Positions 53,672 to 63,060 of a DNA stretch of 64,000 nt are shown here, in pieces. The notes beneath the pieces are model-generated. The model saw only the letters and a program-made list of their open reading frames with translations, made no database searches and was not told where the DNA came from. The stretch comes from Pseudomonas lurida (GTDB lineage: Bacteria; Pseudomonadota; Gammaproteobacteria; Pseudomonadales; Pseudomonadaceae). Numbering within the stretch: position 1 is the stretch's first letter; each line of letters starts with the position of its first letter. The stretch spans positions 1 to 64,000 of the forward strand of contig NZ_JAAMRE010000027.1 in assembly GCF_013522705.1 (NCBI RefSeq), written 5' to 3'. The position numbers were made by a program, and so were the translations under genes.

Positions 53672-55585
53672 TCAGGAGGACAGGTACGAAGACCGCGTCA
53701 GCCCCAGACGCAACGCGTCGAGGAACTGGGTACGCTCCGATGCGCTGATCTTGGCGCTGGCGCACTTATCACGGTAATGCGTCATCAACTCCTCCGGCGA
53801 CAAATGCACATAGCGCAGCATGTCTTCGATGGTGTCGTGGGTTTCGATCCCGGCGCTGTACACCGAGCCGTCTTCACGCTGGTAGATGTTCACCGAGTCG
53901 GTATCGCCGAACAGGTTGTGCATGTCGCCGAGGATTTCCTGGTAGGCGCCGACCAGGAAAATACCCAGCAGGTAGTCCTCGCCTTCGTTCAGGGCATGTA
54001 CCGGCAGGCTGGTTTCGATGCTCTGTTCGTCGACGTATTGTTTGATCTTGCCGTCGGAGTCGCAGGTCAGGTCTTGCAGCACGGCGCGGCGCAGCGGCTC
54101 CTCGTCCAGACGGTGCAGCGGCAGGATCGGCAGCACCTGGCCGATGGCCCAGGTGTCCGGCAGGCTCTGGAACACCGAGAAGTTGCAGATGTACTTGTCG
54201 GCCAGCTTGTCGTTGAGTTCGTCCAGCACCTGGCGGTGCGAGCGTTGACGGGCTTTCAACGAGTTATGCAGGCGACGGCACACGGCGAAGTAGCATTGTT
54301 CGGCCAGGGCCTTTTCCGCCAGGGTCAGTTTGCCGTCGGCGTACTGGGCGGCCACGTCGCTCATGTAGTGGGTGGCGCGCCAGTAGGTTTCGGTGACCAT
54401 CTCAATGTCGGTCGGGCCCAGCAGATCCACCAGCCATTGCACGGTTTCCGGCAGGCTTTCCTTGTTTTCGATCAGCGGGATTTCGTCGTTGTGTTTTTCG
54501 ACGTCGGTTACCTGCACCACCAGCATGGCGTGGTGGGCGGTCAGCGAGCGACCGCTTTCGGAGAAGATGTGCGGATGCGGCAGGCTCTGCGCGTCGCAGA
54601 ATTCCTTGAGCATGCCCACGACCACGCCGGCGTAGTCGTCCATGTCGTAGTTGATGGAGCTGGCGTTACGCGAGTGGGTACCGTCGTAATCCACACCCAG
54701 GCCACCGCCGACGTCGATGTGATCCACCGGCAAACCGAGGTTGCGCAGCTCGCCGTAGTACCGGATGGCTTCCTTGAAACCGTGCTGGTAGTCCGCCAGG
54801 TTGGCGATCTGCGAGCCCATGTGAAAGTGCAGCAGGCGAATGCCCTGGTCCAGCCCGGCGGCGCGGAAGCGCTCGACCACGGAGAGCAGTTGCGCGGCCG
54901 ACAAACCGAACTTGGACTTCTCGCCACCGGTGTCCGCCCATTTGCTCGAAGCCAGGGACGACAAGCGCACGCGCAGGCCAACCTGAGGCTTGACCTTGAG
55001 GCTCGCCGCCTCTTCGATCACCAGGCCGACTTCGGATTCTTTTTCGATCACGATAAATACGTTGTGGCCCAACTTCTGGCCCATCAGCGCCAGGCGGATG
55101 AACTCACGGTCCTTGTAACCGTTGCAGACGATGGTGCCGCCTTTTGGTGCCAGCGCCAGCACGGCCAGCAGCTCGGGTTTGGAGCCGGCTTCCAGGCCGA
55201 TGGAGACGTTCTGCGTGGCGATGATGTTTTCGATCACCGCTTCCTGCTGGTTAACCTTGATCGGGTACAGCGCGGTGTACTGGCTCTGGTATTCCAAGCG
55301 CGCAATGTTAGCGTCGAATGCACCGGTCAGTTGGCGCACGCGGTCTTGCAGGATATCGGGAAAACGCACCAGCAGCGGCAGCGACAGGCCGCTCTTGCGC
55401 AACTCGTCGACCTGCTCGTAGAGATCGACGGGCGTGCTGTCGGGACCGTTCGGACGGACTTCAACGCGACCGGCATCATTGATCGCGAAATACCCGGCCC
55501 CCCAATGGCGAATCCCGTAAACACTGCGGCTGTCCGCAACTGTCCATTGGCTGCCATCGTCTTTGCGTGTGCGTCGTACGGACAT
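53672..55585 (-). CDS. speA: Biosynthetic arginine decarboxylase
   Basis: A 637-residue fold III PLP decarboxylase converting arginine to agmatine for putrescine synthesis. The PLP lysine is in ALYPIKVNQQ (K110), and the block VDHIDVGGGLGVDYDGT carries the glycine loop. Length and pattern match SpeA rather than lysine or diaminopimelate decarboxylases. AGGGGA precedes the ATG at 55585. Confidence 0.95.
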   Translation of the reverse strand: MSVRRTRKDDGSQWTVADSRSVYGIRHWGAGYFAINDAGRVEVRPNGPDSTPVDLYEQVDELRKSGLSLPLLVRFPDILQDRVRQLTGAFDANIARLEYQSQYTALYPIKVNQQEAVIENIIATQNVSIGLEAGSKPELLAVLALAPKGGTIVCNGYKDREFIRLALMGQKLGHNVFIVIEKESEVGLVIEEAASLKVKPQVGLRVRLSSLASSKWADTGGEKSKFGLSAAQLLSVVERFRAAGLDQGIRLLHFHMGSQIANLADYQHGFKEAIRYYGELRNLGLPVDHIDVGGGLGVDYDGTHSRNASSINYDMDDYAGVVVGMLKEFCDAQSLPHPHIFSESGRSLTAHHAMLVVQVTDVEKHNDEIPLIENKESLPETVQWLVDLLGPTDIEMVTETYWRATHYMSDVAAQYADGKLTLAEKALAEQCYFAVCRRLHNSLKARQRSHRQVLDELNDKLADKYICNFSVFQSLPDTWAIGQVLPILPLHRLDEEPLRRAVLQDLTCDSDGKIKQYVDEQSIETSLPVHALNEGEDYLLGIFLVGAYQEILGDMHNLFGDTDSVNIYQREDGSVYSAGIETHDTIEDMLRYVHLSPEELMTHYRDKCASAKISASERTQFLDALRLGLTRSSYLSS

Positions 55586-55726
55586 CGAAGTCCCCTATAA
55601 ATGAAGTCGAAGGCACCGCCTCGGGTTCGAGGCCGGCGCAGTCTAAAGAATGAAAATGACGATTTGCCTGTAAGAGAGGTAGACCCCACTCGCAGGACAG
55701 AGTTTAGACACAGGTCGGGAAGAGGC

Positions 55727-56098
55727 TCAGCCGCCGGACTTCTTGGCCTTGTAACCAAGCTTGATCAGCTCGGCCAACAGCAGTTCGACGTGATCGCCCT
55801 GAATCTCGATGATCCCGTCTTTCAAGGCGCCACCGGTGCCACAGCGCTTTTTCAGCGTGGTGGCCAGCTCCTTGAGCGGCTCCGCGGCCAACGGCACGCC
55901 GGTGATGGTGGTCACCGTCTTGCCGCCACGGCCCTTGCTCTCGCGGCGCACGCGGGCGATACCGTCGCCTTCCGGGATCAGGGTCTGTTTGCAGATGCAG
56001 GCGTCCACGGGCTGACGACAGTCCGGGCAGTGGCGACCTGCGTCGGTGGAAAATACCAGGCCACCAAGGGCGGCGAAGGATGCGGCTTTTTTGGCCAC
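55727..56098 (-). CDS. SUI1/YciH-like translation factor with Cys cluster
   Basis: A 123-residue protein with a C-terminal SUI1/eIF1 fold (about 50-120: VTTITGVPLAAEPLKELA, then GTGGALKDGIIEIQGDHVELL). The N-terminal part carries a CPDCRQPVDACIC cluster (Cx2C x6 CxC), which could bind zinc; E. coli YciH lacks it as I recall it. GTG 56098 is chosen because AGAGGA lies six bases upstream; an in-frame TTG at 56104 would sit on that site. YciH is proposed to tune initiation fidelity under stress. Confidence 0.88.
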   Translation of the reverse strand: MAKKAASFAALGGLVFSTDAGRHCPDCRQPVDACICKQTLIPEGDGIARVRRESKGRGGKTVTTITGVPLAAEPLKELATTLKKRCGTGGALKDGIIEIQGDHVELLLAELIKLGYKAKKSGG

Positions 56099-56278
56099 CG
56101 GCAATCCTCTTGGGAGGACAAAGACTGATCGGCCCTCGTAACGGACGACCGACCGCGAAGCCCCACTCAGGCAGGGGCAGCGCTACCGACACGCCAAGGC
56201 GGTTCGGGTGAAAAGTCGCGCAGTGTAACGGCAAAAAGCACGCTTGCTAAGAGCCAAATAGCGCCAATTCATGCAAGT

Positions 56279-56818
56279 TTAGCGACGCAAGGCCAGATAG
56301 CGGCGCAGGCCCTCCTGGGCATCCGGGCAATACGGTTTTTGCTCAGCTTCCTTCAAGACCGTCTCGACGGGCAAAAAACGCGCTTCCATGACTTCTTCAG
56401 GCTGCAGGCGCAGGGGCCCATCCCACACGGCGGAGTAGGACGTGCACCAGAGCCGGCTGCCGTCCTGCTCGAAATAGAAATGGTCATGCTCGGTCAACGC
56501 CACGCCACTGACTCCGAGTTCCTCCTCCAGCTCGCGGGCCGCCGATTCACCATAAGTCTCACCGGCCGCGACCATCCCACCGGCCGCAGTGTCCCAGAAT
56601 CCTGGATACAGGGCTTTGCTCAGAGTGCGGCGGTGCACGCAGAGCTCACCGGCGCGGTTGAACAGGAAGATAAAGGTGCAACGGCCGATAAGGCCGCGCT
56701 TGCGCAAGTCTGACCTGACCAGATGGCCGAGCAGGTTGTCCCGCTCATCCACCCAACAGATCAGTTCAGCATCGGAGGCCACCCGGTGAGCGGCCTCCCG
56801 TGGAGTAACGTCCATCAT
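56279..56818 (-). CDS. NUDIX hydrolase (YfcD-like)
   Basis: A 179-residue Nudix protein. The Nudix box GGMVAAGETYGESAAREL..EELG (Gx5Ex7REUxEExGU) is at about 95-118, preceded by LYPGFWDTAA. The N-terminal part with NRAGELCVHRRTLSKA fits the isopentenyl diphosphate isomerase-like/YfcD group. The start ATG (56818) overlaps the DUF2333 stop, so the two are coupled. Substrate unknown. Confidence 0.87.
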   Translation of the reverse strand: MMDVTPREAAHRVASDAELICWVDERDNLLGHLVRSDLRKRGLIGRCTFIFLFNRAGELCVHRRTLSKALYPGFWDTAAGGMVAAGETYGESAARELEEELGVSGVALTEHDHFYFEQDGSRLWCTSYSAVWDGPLRLQPEEVMEARFLPVETVLKEAEQKPYCPDAQEGLRRYLALRR

Positions 56819-57885
56819 CAACCCTGGTTGAGGAGCTGACGCAAATCGATCACTGCAGCGTTTGCCCGGGAAATGTAATTGGCCATCACCAACGAATGGT
56901 TCGCCAGTACGCCGAAGCCACTGCCGTTAAGAATCATAGGACTCCAAACCGGTTCCTGCGAGGCTTCCAGCTCACGAATGATCTGGCGCACGCTGACCGT
57001 GGCGTTCTTCTTGGCCAGTACGTCGGCGAAGTCGACTTCAATCGCACGCAGCAGGTGAGACAAGGCCCAGGCCTGACCACGGGCCTCATAGAACACGTTG
57101 TCGATCTGCATCCATGGAGTTTCCACCACTTCTTCATCGACCTGCGGTACTTCACCCGGTGCCAGGGCTTCGGTTTTCAGCGCGGTATTGAGCTTGACCC
57201 GGCCGACGCTGGCCGACAGGCGCTGCGACAACGAACCCAGGCGAGTAGCCACATCCCCCAGCCAGTTGTTCAGGTTGTCGGCACGGGCGTAGAACAAGGC
57301 GCCGCGCTGGTTGGGGTCGGACAGACGCGCTTCATAACGGCTGAGGGAATTGATCCCTTCCTGGTACTCGGACTCACTGGATGGCAGTACCCAGCTTTTG
57401 TTATCGAAATTGAAACGCGGCTCGGCCTTGGCCAGATCGGCGTCTTCGGCGGACTGCGACTGAGAGCGGGCGAAGTCTTTACGCAGAGCGCGGGTCAGGT
57501 CCCGCACCTGCACCAGCACGCCGTACTCCCAGCTGGGCATGTTGTCCATCCACAGACCAGGCGGGAAACGATCGTTGGAAATATAACCGCCGGGCTTGTT
57601 AAGCAGCGTGCCGACCACGCTCTTGAGGGTTTCGACGGTGGTGAAGCCCACCACCATCTGCTTGCCGTCCTTTTCGGCGGCGATCTGCGCATTTTGCTGC
57701 ACCGGAAACAGCGCAGGCTCTTCGCTCCAGTACCAACCCAGAGCGCCGGTGACCAGCAGGTACACGCCGAGCAGGCTGAGTACCGCACGGCTCATCAGCA
57801 GCGTACGAAAATAGCCGCGGTTGGTTGACTTGGGCTCAGGCACAGGGCCTTTGGCACTGCCTGCACGGTTTTTCCAGTCCAGCAT
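56818..57885 (-). CDS. DUF2333 family membrane-anchored protein
   Basis: A 355-residue protein with one N-terminal hydrophobic helix (VLSLLGVYLLVTGALGWYW, about 35-53) and a long helical periplasmic region (LLNKPGGYISNDRFPPGLWMDNMPSWEYGVLVQ) characteristic of DUF2333. Function is unknown. AAAGGA lies before the ATG at 57885. Overlaps the Nudix gene downstream. From memory, the same gene neighbours SUI1 and gcbA in P. aeruginosa. Confidence 0.85.
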   Translation of the reverse strand: MLDWKNRAGSAKGPVPEPKSTNRGYFRTLLMSRAVLSLLGVYLLVTGALGWYWSEEPALFPVQQNAQIAAEKDGKQMVVGFTTVETLKSVVGTLLNKPGGYISNDRFPPGLWMDNMPSWEYGVLVQVRDLTRALRKDFARSQSQSAEDADLAKAEPRFNFDNKSWVLPSSESEYQEGINSLSRYEARLSDPNQRGALFYARADNLNNWLGDVATRLGSLSQRLSASVGRVKLNTALKTEALAPGEVPQVDEEVVETPWMQIDNVFYEARGQAWALSHLLRAIEVDFADVLAKKNATVSVRQIIRELEASQEPVWSPMILNGSGFGVLANHSLVMANYISRANAAVIDLRQLLNQG

Positions 57886-58184
57886 GGCGATATCCTTTCA
57901 ATCACTTGAGTTCATGCACTTGAATTGATGGCGTGCGTTCAAACACTCCGACCACAACCCTACCCCATCGTGCCCGTCGGCGCGGCGCTTTTATCCAAAC
58001 TGGCGCACCGGCCGTGTTCGACTATAAAGGATGCACGCTTTTGCACCCACGCGACCAGCCAGTCATTAACTGAATAGCAAAGACACGCAGTTAATTGACG
58101 TATGACACTCATCCGCTTGATCAAGAGGTGCTAGCATAGAGCCATCAGTCGCCCTCAGCATGCACCCTCACCAGTAGTCAGGAT
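57886..58184. promoter_or_regulatory. Divergent DUF2333/gcbA intergenic region
   Basis: No gene in these 299 bases. A possible extended -10 for gcbA (TGC then TAGCAT at 58132-58137) lies about 50 bases before its ATG, without a good -35. Nothing else is clear. Confidence 0.3.
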
Positions 58185-59855
58185 ATGACCGAGCCAGAAG
58201 ACCCCAGCCGTGAGCGCCTCAAGCAGCACTTTGCCCAGCGGGTAATTCATCAGGCACGTCAAATTCTTGAGATCTGGCAGCGCCTGCAACGCAGCGAATG
58301 GTCGAATGCAGACCTCTCCGAGCTCAACGACGCGAACCTGCGCCTGCTGCGCTTTGCCGAGCGTTTCGAACAGCCCGAGCACGGTCAGTTGGCGCACCGT
58401 ATCGGCGAATCCCTCAGGGCTGTGGATGAAAACCGCGGCCGTCTGAGCAGTCAGTTGATCACTGAGCTCAACCGACTGATGCAGCGCCTGTCGCGCACCG
58501 GCCTGCGCCAGGGCGACCAGTTAGAGCAAACCTTACTGCCGCCGATGCGCAAGCCAATCTACGTGATGCTGGCCGATCACGACCGCGCCGAACGCCTGGC
58601 CAAGCAATTGGAATTCTTTGGCTTGAGCGCCCAGTCGTTGGACAGCGTGGCGGCGTTTCGCGCGTCGATGGCCGAGCGCCTGCCGTCGGCGATTGTGATG
58701 GATGTGGATTTCTGCGGCGCCGGCCTGGGCCTTACGCTCGCCGCCGAAGCCCAGGAAGGCCTGGAGCACAAGCTGCCGCTGCTGTTTTTCAGCCTGCACG
58801 AAACCGACACGCCCACGCGCCTGGCCGCCGTACGCGCCGGCGGCCAGGAGTTCCTGACCGGCACGCTGGAAGCCTCCAGCCTGCTGGAAAAGATTGAAGT
58901 GCTGACCTGCGTCGCTCAGTACGACCCTTATAAAGTGCTGATTATCGACGACTCGCGGGCCCAGGCCCTGCACACCGAGCGCCTGCTCAACAGTGCCGGT
59001 ATCGTCACCCGCACATTAATCGAGCCGATCCAGGCCATGGCCGAACTGGCGGACTTCCAGCCTGACCTGATCATCCTCGACATGTACATGCCCGCCTGCA
59101 CCGGCACCGAGCTGGCCAAGGTGATCCGCCATAACGACCGTTATGTGAGCGTGCCGATCATCTACTTGTCGGCCGAAGATGACCTGGACAAACAACTGGA
59201 CGCCATGAGTGAGGGCGGCGACGACTTCCTCACCAAGCCGATCAAGCCGCGCCACCTGATCACCACCGTGCGCAATCGCGCAGCCCGCGCCCGGCACCTC
59301 AAGGCGCGAATGGTGCGCGACAGCCTGACCGGCCTGTACAACCACACCCATATCCTGCAACTGCTTGAAGACTGCAGCTTCCGCGCGCGCCGCGAGAACA
59401 AGCCGTTGAGCTTTGCGATGCTCGATATCGACCATTTCAAGCGCGTCAATGACAGCCATGGCCACCCGATGGGCGACCGCGTAATCAAGAGCCTGGCGCT
59501 GTTTCTCAAGCAACGTTTGCGCAAGACCGACTTTATCGGGCGCTACGGCGGCGAGGAGTTCGCCATCGTGATGCCCGATACCGACCTGGAATCGGCCTGC
59601 AAGGTGCTGGATGAAATTCGCGAACGTTTTGCCGAAATCCACTACCCGGCTCAGCCTCAGGATTTGTGGTGCACCTTCAGCGCCGGCCTGGTTGAGCTGT
59701 GCGACGGTTCCGACAGCCTGATGATGGCCGCCCAGGCCGACGAGGCGCTGTACCGCGCCAAGGACGGCGGACGCAACCGCGTACAGGCGGCGCGCACATC
59801 AAAGCAAAGTGCCATCTTTTCATCGGAATCCACCGACTCCGTCATAACGCTGTAA
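58185..59855 (+). CDS. gcbA: REC-REC-GGDEF diguanylate cyclase
   Basis: A 556-residue PleD-like cyclase. The first receiver (about 125-240) keeps MDVDF but has lost the conserved switch lysine (TGTLEA). The second (about 245-360; IIDDSRA, IILDMYMPAC, LTKPIKP) is complete. The GGDEF domain has the active GRYGGEEF signature with an RxxD inhibitory site (RKTD) five residues upstream. It would make cyclic-di-GMP; GcbA acts on LapA-dependent attachment in P. fluorescens. ATG 58185 has only AGG upstream. The chemoreceptor follows after 53 bases. Confidence 0.88.
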   Translation: MTEPEDPSRERLKQHFAQRVIHQARQILEIWQRLQRSEWSNADLSELNDANLRLLRFAERFEQPEHGQLAHRIGESLRAVDENRGRLSSQLITELNRLMQRLSRTGLRQGDQLEQTLLPPMRKPIYVMLADHDRAERLAKQLEFFGLSAQSLDSVAAFRASMAERLPSAIVMDVDFCGAGLGLTLAAEAQEGLEHKLPLLFFSLHETDTPTRLAAVRAGGQEFLTGTLEASSLLEKIEVLTCVAQYDPYKVLIIDDSRAQALHTERLLNSAGIVTRTLIEPIQAMAELADFQPDLIILDMYMPACTGTELAKVIRHNDRYVSVPIIYLSAEDDLDKQLDAMSEGGDDFLTKPIKPRHLITTVRNRAARARHLKARMVRDSLTGLYNHTHILQLLEDCSFRARRENKPLSFAMLDIDHFKRVNDSHGHPMGDRVIKSLALFLKQRLRKTDFIGRYGGEEFAIVMPDTDLESACKVLDEIRERFAEIHYPAQPQDLWCTFSAGLVELCDGSDSLMMAAQADEALYRAKDGGRNRVQAARTSKQSAIFSSESTDSVITL

Positions 59856-59908
59856 TAGAAACGCAATAACTTCAGGCACTTATCTTTTGCTGCCGGCTGA
59901 AACCTCGC

Positions 59909-61870
59909 ATGCGCCTGAAGCTGCTGACCAATCTCAACACCCTCCTGTTAGTGGCCGTGTGCCTGGCCCTCGGGGCGACCCTGTGGTGGTCGCAACGCGC
60001 CCTGGAGCGCCCTTATCTGCTGATGGAACGCTACCTGAGCCTGTCGCAGACCTTTCAGAACCAGGCGGCACGCAATATCGAGGACTATCTGGCCAATGGC
60101 GATGCGCTGCGTTTGAGCGGCGCCAGCCAAAGCCTGGAAGGGTTGCTGCAACAATTGCACGAACTGCCGGCCGAACTGGCGCAGAGCCTGCGCCCCAGCC
60201 TGGTGGAACTGGACGCCTTCAGCAAAACCGACCTGCTTGCCGCCGGCAAGTTGGCTGGCGACCCGCAAGCCTTGTTGGTGCAGGCCGAGCGTGAGCTGGG
60301 TGCGAACCTGGAACAGCTGAGCCAGTACGCCACCGGCGTGAACTCGCCGGAAGCTGCACGCTACCTGCCAGCGCTGCTGGCCGCTTCCCAGCACTTGGGC
60401 AAACTCTCACTGGCCCGCGACAAACTGGTCAGCAGCGGACGCGCCGAGCTGGCCGAGGATGTGGAGCGCGAACTGGGCCAGATCCGTGGCCAGGCCGACC
60501 TGCTGGAACAGTTGCCATTACTGGGTGTGAAAGCCAGCACCGAATCCAACACCGATGATTTCTCCGCGCTGATGGGCCTGGAAAACACCGAAAAAACCGA
60601 AGCTCAGGACACCGGCGTCGACCTCAAGCGCGAACTCAACAGCCTGTTGACCCGCTATCCCGCCGAACTCAAGCGCACCCGTACCCAGATCCAGCAGCGC
60701 GCCGACCTGGCCGCCGCCACGCACCTGAAAATCAACGCCGTGCAGCAAGCCATTGCCGGGCTGGAGCCGGTGGTGCGCGCGCAGCATGGCAAAATCCAGG
60801 GCGAAGTGCGCCTGATGCAAGGCGTGATGATTGGCCTGATCCTGCTGATCGCGCTGCTGATCGACACCCTGCAGCGGCGCCTGGCCCGGGTATTGACCAG
60901 CCTGGCGCCGGCTCTGTCGACCTGGGCCGAGGGCGACTTCAGCCAGCCGATTGCCCTGGGCAAGACCAACCGCGAACTGCACGATATCGAAGCCTCCCTG
61001 AACCGCTTGCGCGCTTATCTGGTGGACCTGGTGGGCACTATTCGCGGGAATGCCGAGGAAGTCGCCGGCAGCAGCCGCACGCTCGCCGAACTGAGCAGCG
61101 GCCTGCATGACGGCGCCGAGCGCCAGGCCGGCGACACCGCGCAGATCCGCGATTCCCTGGGTGAACTGGAAGCGACCATTCAGCAAGTGGCCGGCGACGC
61201 CAGCCAGGCCGCCGGCGCCAGCCGCAGCGCGGGCCAGGCGGTGGAACAAGGCCAGCGGGTGATCGGCCTGAGCTTGACCGGGCTGCATGCCCTCGTCGGT
61301 GAAGTGCAGCAAAACGCGCAGATGATCGAAAAACTCGCTGAAGAATCCGCCACTATCGGCGGCGTACTTACGGTGATCCGCTCGATCGCCGACCAGACCA
61401 ACCTGCTGGCGCTGAACGCAGCCATCGAAGCCGCCCGCGCCGGTGAAGCCGGACGTGGTTTTGCGGTGGTCGCGGACGAAGTGCGCTCCCTGGCCCAGCG
61501 CACCGCCGGCGCCACCGCCGAAATCCAGGGCCTGATCGCCGGTCTGCAAAGCGCCGCTCACCAATCGGTGGAAGGCATGCGCGCCCAGGTCGAGCACGCC
61601 GAAGCCACCGCCCAGCAGGCCCAGGCGGCCGACGGCGCACTGGATGAAATCGTCGGCGCGATCCAGACCATTTCCGATACCGCCGTGCGCATCGCCGATG
61701 TCACCGCGCAGCAACGTGATGCGGTAAGCGAAATCCGCGATAACAGCGAGAGGATTCATCAGTTGGGTGAGGATAATCTGCTGCGCATCGGCCAGGGCCG
61801 CAGCCAGGGCGAGCACCTGCTGGTGCTGGGTGGGCAGCTCAATACCGCCGTACAGGCATTCCGCGTCTAA
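59909..61870 (+). CDS. Methyl-accepting chemotaxis protein, CtpL-like
   Basis: A 653-residue chemoreceptor. It has one N-terminal helix (about 11-27), a long helical periplasmic ligand domain, a second helix (about 305-325), a HAMP-like segment and the cytoplasmic signalling hairpin with the strictly conserved tip IRSIADQTNLLALNAAIEAARAGE (residues about 488-512). No CheR pentapeptide at the C-terminus (ends AVQAFRV). Position beside gcbA and aroQ matches CtpL, the phosphate chemoreceptor of P. aeruginosa; ligand not shown by sequence. Confidence 0.87.
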   Translation: MRLKLLTNLNTLLLVAVCLALGATLWWSQRALERPYLLMERYLSLSQTFQNQAARNIEDYLANGDALRLSGASQSLEGLLQQLHELPAELAQSLRPSLVELDAFSKTDLLAAGKLAGDPQALLVQAERELGANLEQLSQYATGVNSPEAARYLPALLAASQHLGKLSLARDKLVSSGRAELAEDVERELGQIRGQADLLEQLPLLGVKASTESNTDDFSALMGLENTEKTEAQDTGVDLKRELNSLLTRYPAELKRTRTQIQQRADLAAATHLKINAVQQAIAGLEPVVRAQHGKIQGEVRLMQGVMIGLILLIALLIDTLQRRLARVLTSLAPALSTWAEGDFSQPIALGKTNRELHDIEASLNRLRAYLVDLVGTIRGNAEEVAGSSRTLAELSSGLHDGAERQAGDTAQIRDSLGELEATIQQVAGDASQAAGASRSAGQAVEQGQRVIGLSLTGLHALVGEVQQNAQMIEKLAEESATIGGVLTVIRSIADQTNLLALNAAIEAARAGEAGRGFAVVADEVRSLAQRTAGATAEIQGLIAGLQSAAHQSVEGMRAQVEHAEATAQQAQAADGALDEIVGAIQTISDTAVRIADVTAQQRDAVSEIRDNSERIHQLGEDNLLRIGQGRSQGEHLLVLGGQLNTAVQAFRV

Positions 61871-61891
61871 CCGGATCCAGCGTCATATCAA

Positions 61892-61919
61892 TGTGGGAGG
61901 GGGCAAGCCCCCTCCCACA
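61892..61919. repeat. Perfect REP palindrome after the chemoreceptor
   Basis: TGTGGGAGGGGGC (61892-61904) and GCCCCCTCCCACA (61907-61919) are perfect 13-bp arms around AA, 21 bases beyond the chemoreceptor stop. This is the cleanest copy of the repeat in the window and may also act as a transcript-end hairpin. Confidence 0.9.
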
Positions 61920-62098
61920 CTTGATCTCCATAGGGTTCAAGGACGTGTCGCCTATGACCGGATACTGGCCCCCAGTCACAAATTTCGCGCTATCCTCGCT
62001 AATCGTGCCGCCTACTGCGTAGAACTGGACAGTCACAAAGGCTTTACGGCATAGTCGCCGGGTTCTGACGTACCCACCTCCATAACAAGGAACAGCCG

Positions 62099-62554
62099 AT
62101 GGCGACCTTACTGGTTCTTCACGGACCCAACCTGAACCTGCTTGGCACCCGTGAACCGGGCGTCTACGGGGCAGTGACCCTCGATCAGATCAACCTCGAT
62201 CTGGAACAGAGAGCCCGTGATGCCGGCCACCATCTGCAATACCTGCAAAGCAATGCCGAGTACGAATTGATTGATCGAATCCATGCCGCGCGCGGCGAAG
62301 GCGTGGACTTTATCCTGATCAATCCCGCCGCTTTTACGCACACAAGCGTTGCATTACGTGACGCGCTGCTGGCGGTGAGCATCCCATTCATCGAAGTGCA
62401 TCTGTCGAACGTGCACAAACGCGAACCTTTCCGCCATCACTCTTACTTCTCCGACGTAGCGGTAGGAGTGATCTGCGGCCTTGGCGCCAGCGGTTACCGA
62501 CTGGCCCTGGAGGCCGCCCTGGAACAGCTTGAACAACCGGCCAAGCGCCCCTGA
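62099..62554 (+). CDS. aroQ: Type II 3-dehydroquinate dehydratase
   Basis: A 151-residue type II dehydroquinase of the shikimate pathway. Signature LVLHGPNLNLLGTREPGVYG at the N-terminus (catalytic Tyr in VYG), then INPAAFTHTSVALRDAL and the HLSNVHKREPFRHHS block with the catalytic His. AAGGAA lies before the ATG. First gene of the aroQ-accB-accC run, 24 bases before accB. Confidence 0.95.
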   Translation: MATLLVLHGPNLNLLGTREPGVYGAVTLDQINLDLEQRARDAGHHLQYLQSNAEYELIDRIHAARGEGVDFILINPAAFTHTSVALRDALLAVSIPFIEVHLSNVHKREPFRHHSYFSDVAVGVICGLGASGYRLALEAALEQLEQPAKRP

Positions 62555-62578
62555 CCGACCCTTGGGAGTTGATGATTC

Positions 62579-63043
62579 ATGGATATCCGTAAAGTTAAGA
62601 AGTTGATCGAACTGCTGGAAGAATCCGGTATCGACGAGCTGGAAATCAAGGAAGGCGAAGAGTCCGTACGGATCAGCCGCCACAGCAAGACCCCGGCTCA
62701 ACAATTCTATGCCCCGCAGATGCAAGCGCCGGCTCCGGCCGCTGCTGCACCAGCCGCTGCACCGGCTGCACCGGCTGCTCCTGCCGCACCGGCAGCTCCT
62801 GTGCTGAACGGTTTCGTGGTCAAGTCGCCAATGGTCGGTACTTTCTACCGCACCCCGGCACCGACCTCGCCAGCCTTCGTTGAAGTGGGCAAGACCGTGA
62901 AAGTGGGCGACACCATCTGCATCGTCGAAGCGATGAAAATGATGAACCACATCACCGCTGAAAAAGCCGGCGTGATCGAATCCATCCTGGTAGAAAACGG
63001 TCAGCCGGTTGAGTACGACCAGCCGCTGTTCACCATCGTTTGA
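62579..63043 (+). CDS. accB: Biotin carboxyl carrier protein
   Basis: A 154-residue BCCP subunit of acetyl-CoA carboxylase. An N-terminal helical segment, a Pro/Ala-rich linker (about 45-75) and the biotinyl domain, with biotinylated lysine in EAMKM (K120). It is 24 bases after aroQ and 17 before accC; co-transcription is expected. The linker is built from repeated APAAP units. Confidence 0.96.
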   Translation: MDIRKVKKLIELLEESGIDELEIKEGEESVRISRHSKTPAQQFYAPQMQAPAPAAAAPAAAPAAPAAPAAPAAPVLNGFVVKSPMVGTFYRTPAPTSPAFVEVGKTVKVGDTICIVEAMKMMNHITAEKAGVIESILVENGQPVEYDQPLFTIV

Positions 63044-63060
63044 ACCGCGGAGCACCTTCG

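Noticed and set aside
53651..55600. A 649-codon open frame antisense to speA.
   Set aside because: The minus-strand gene carries the decarboxylase motifs and a terminator. The antisense frame has neither family nor start signals.
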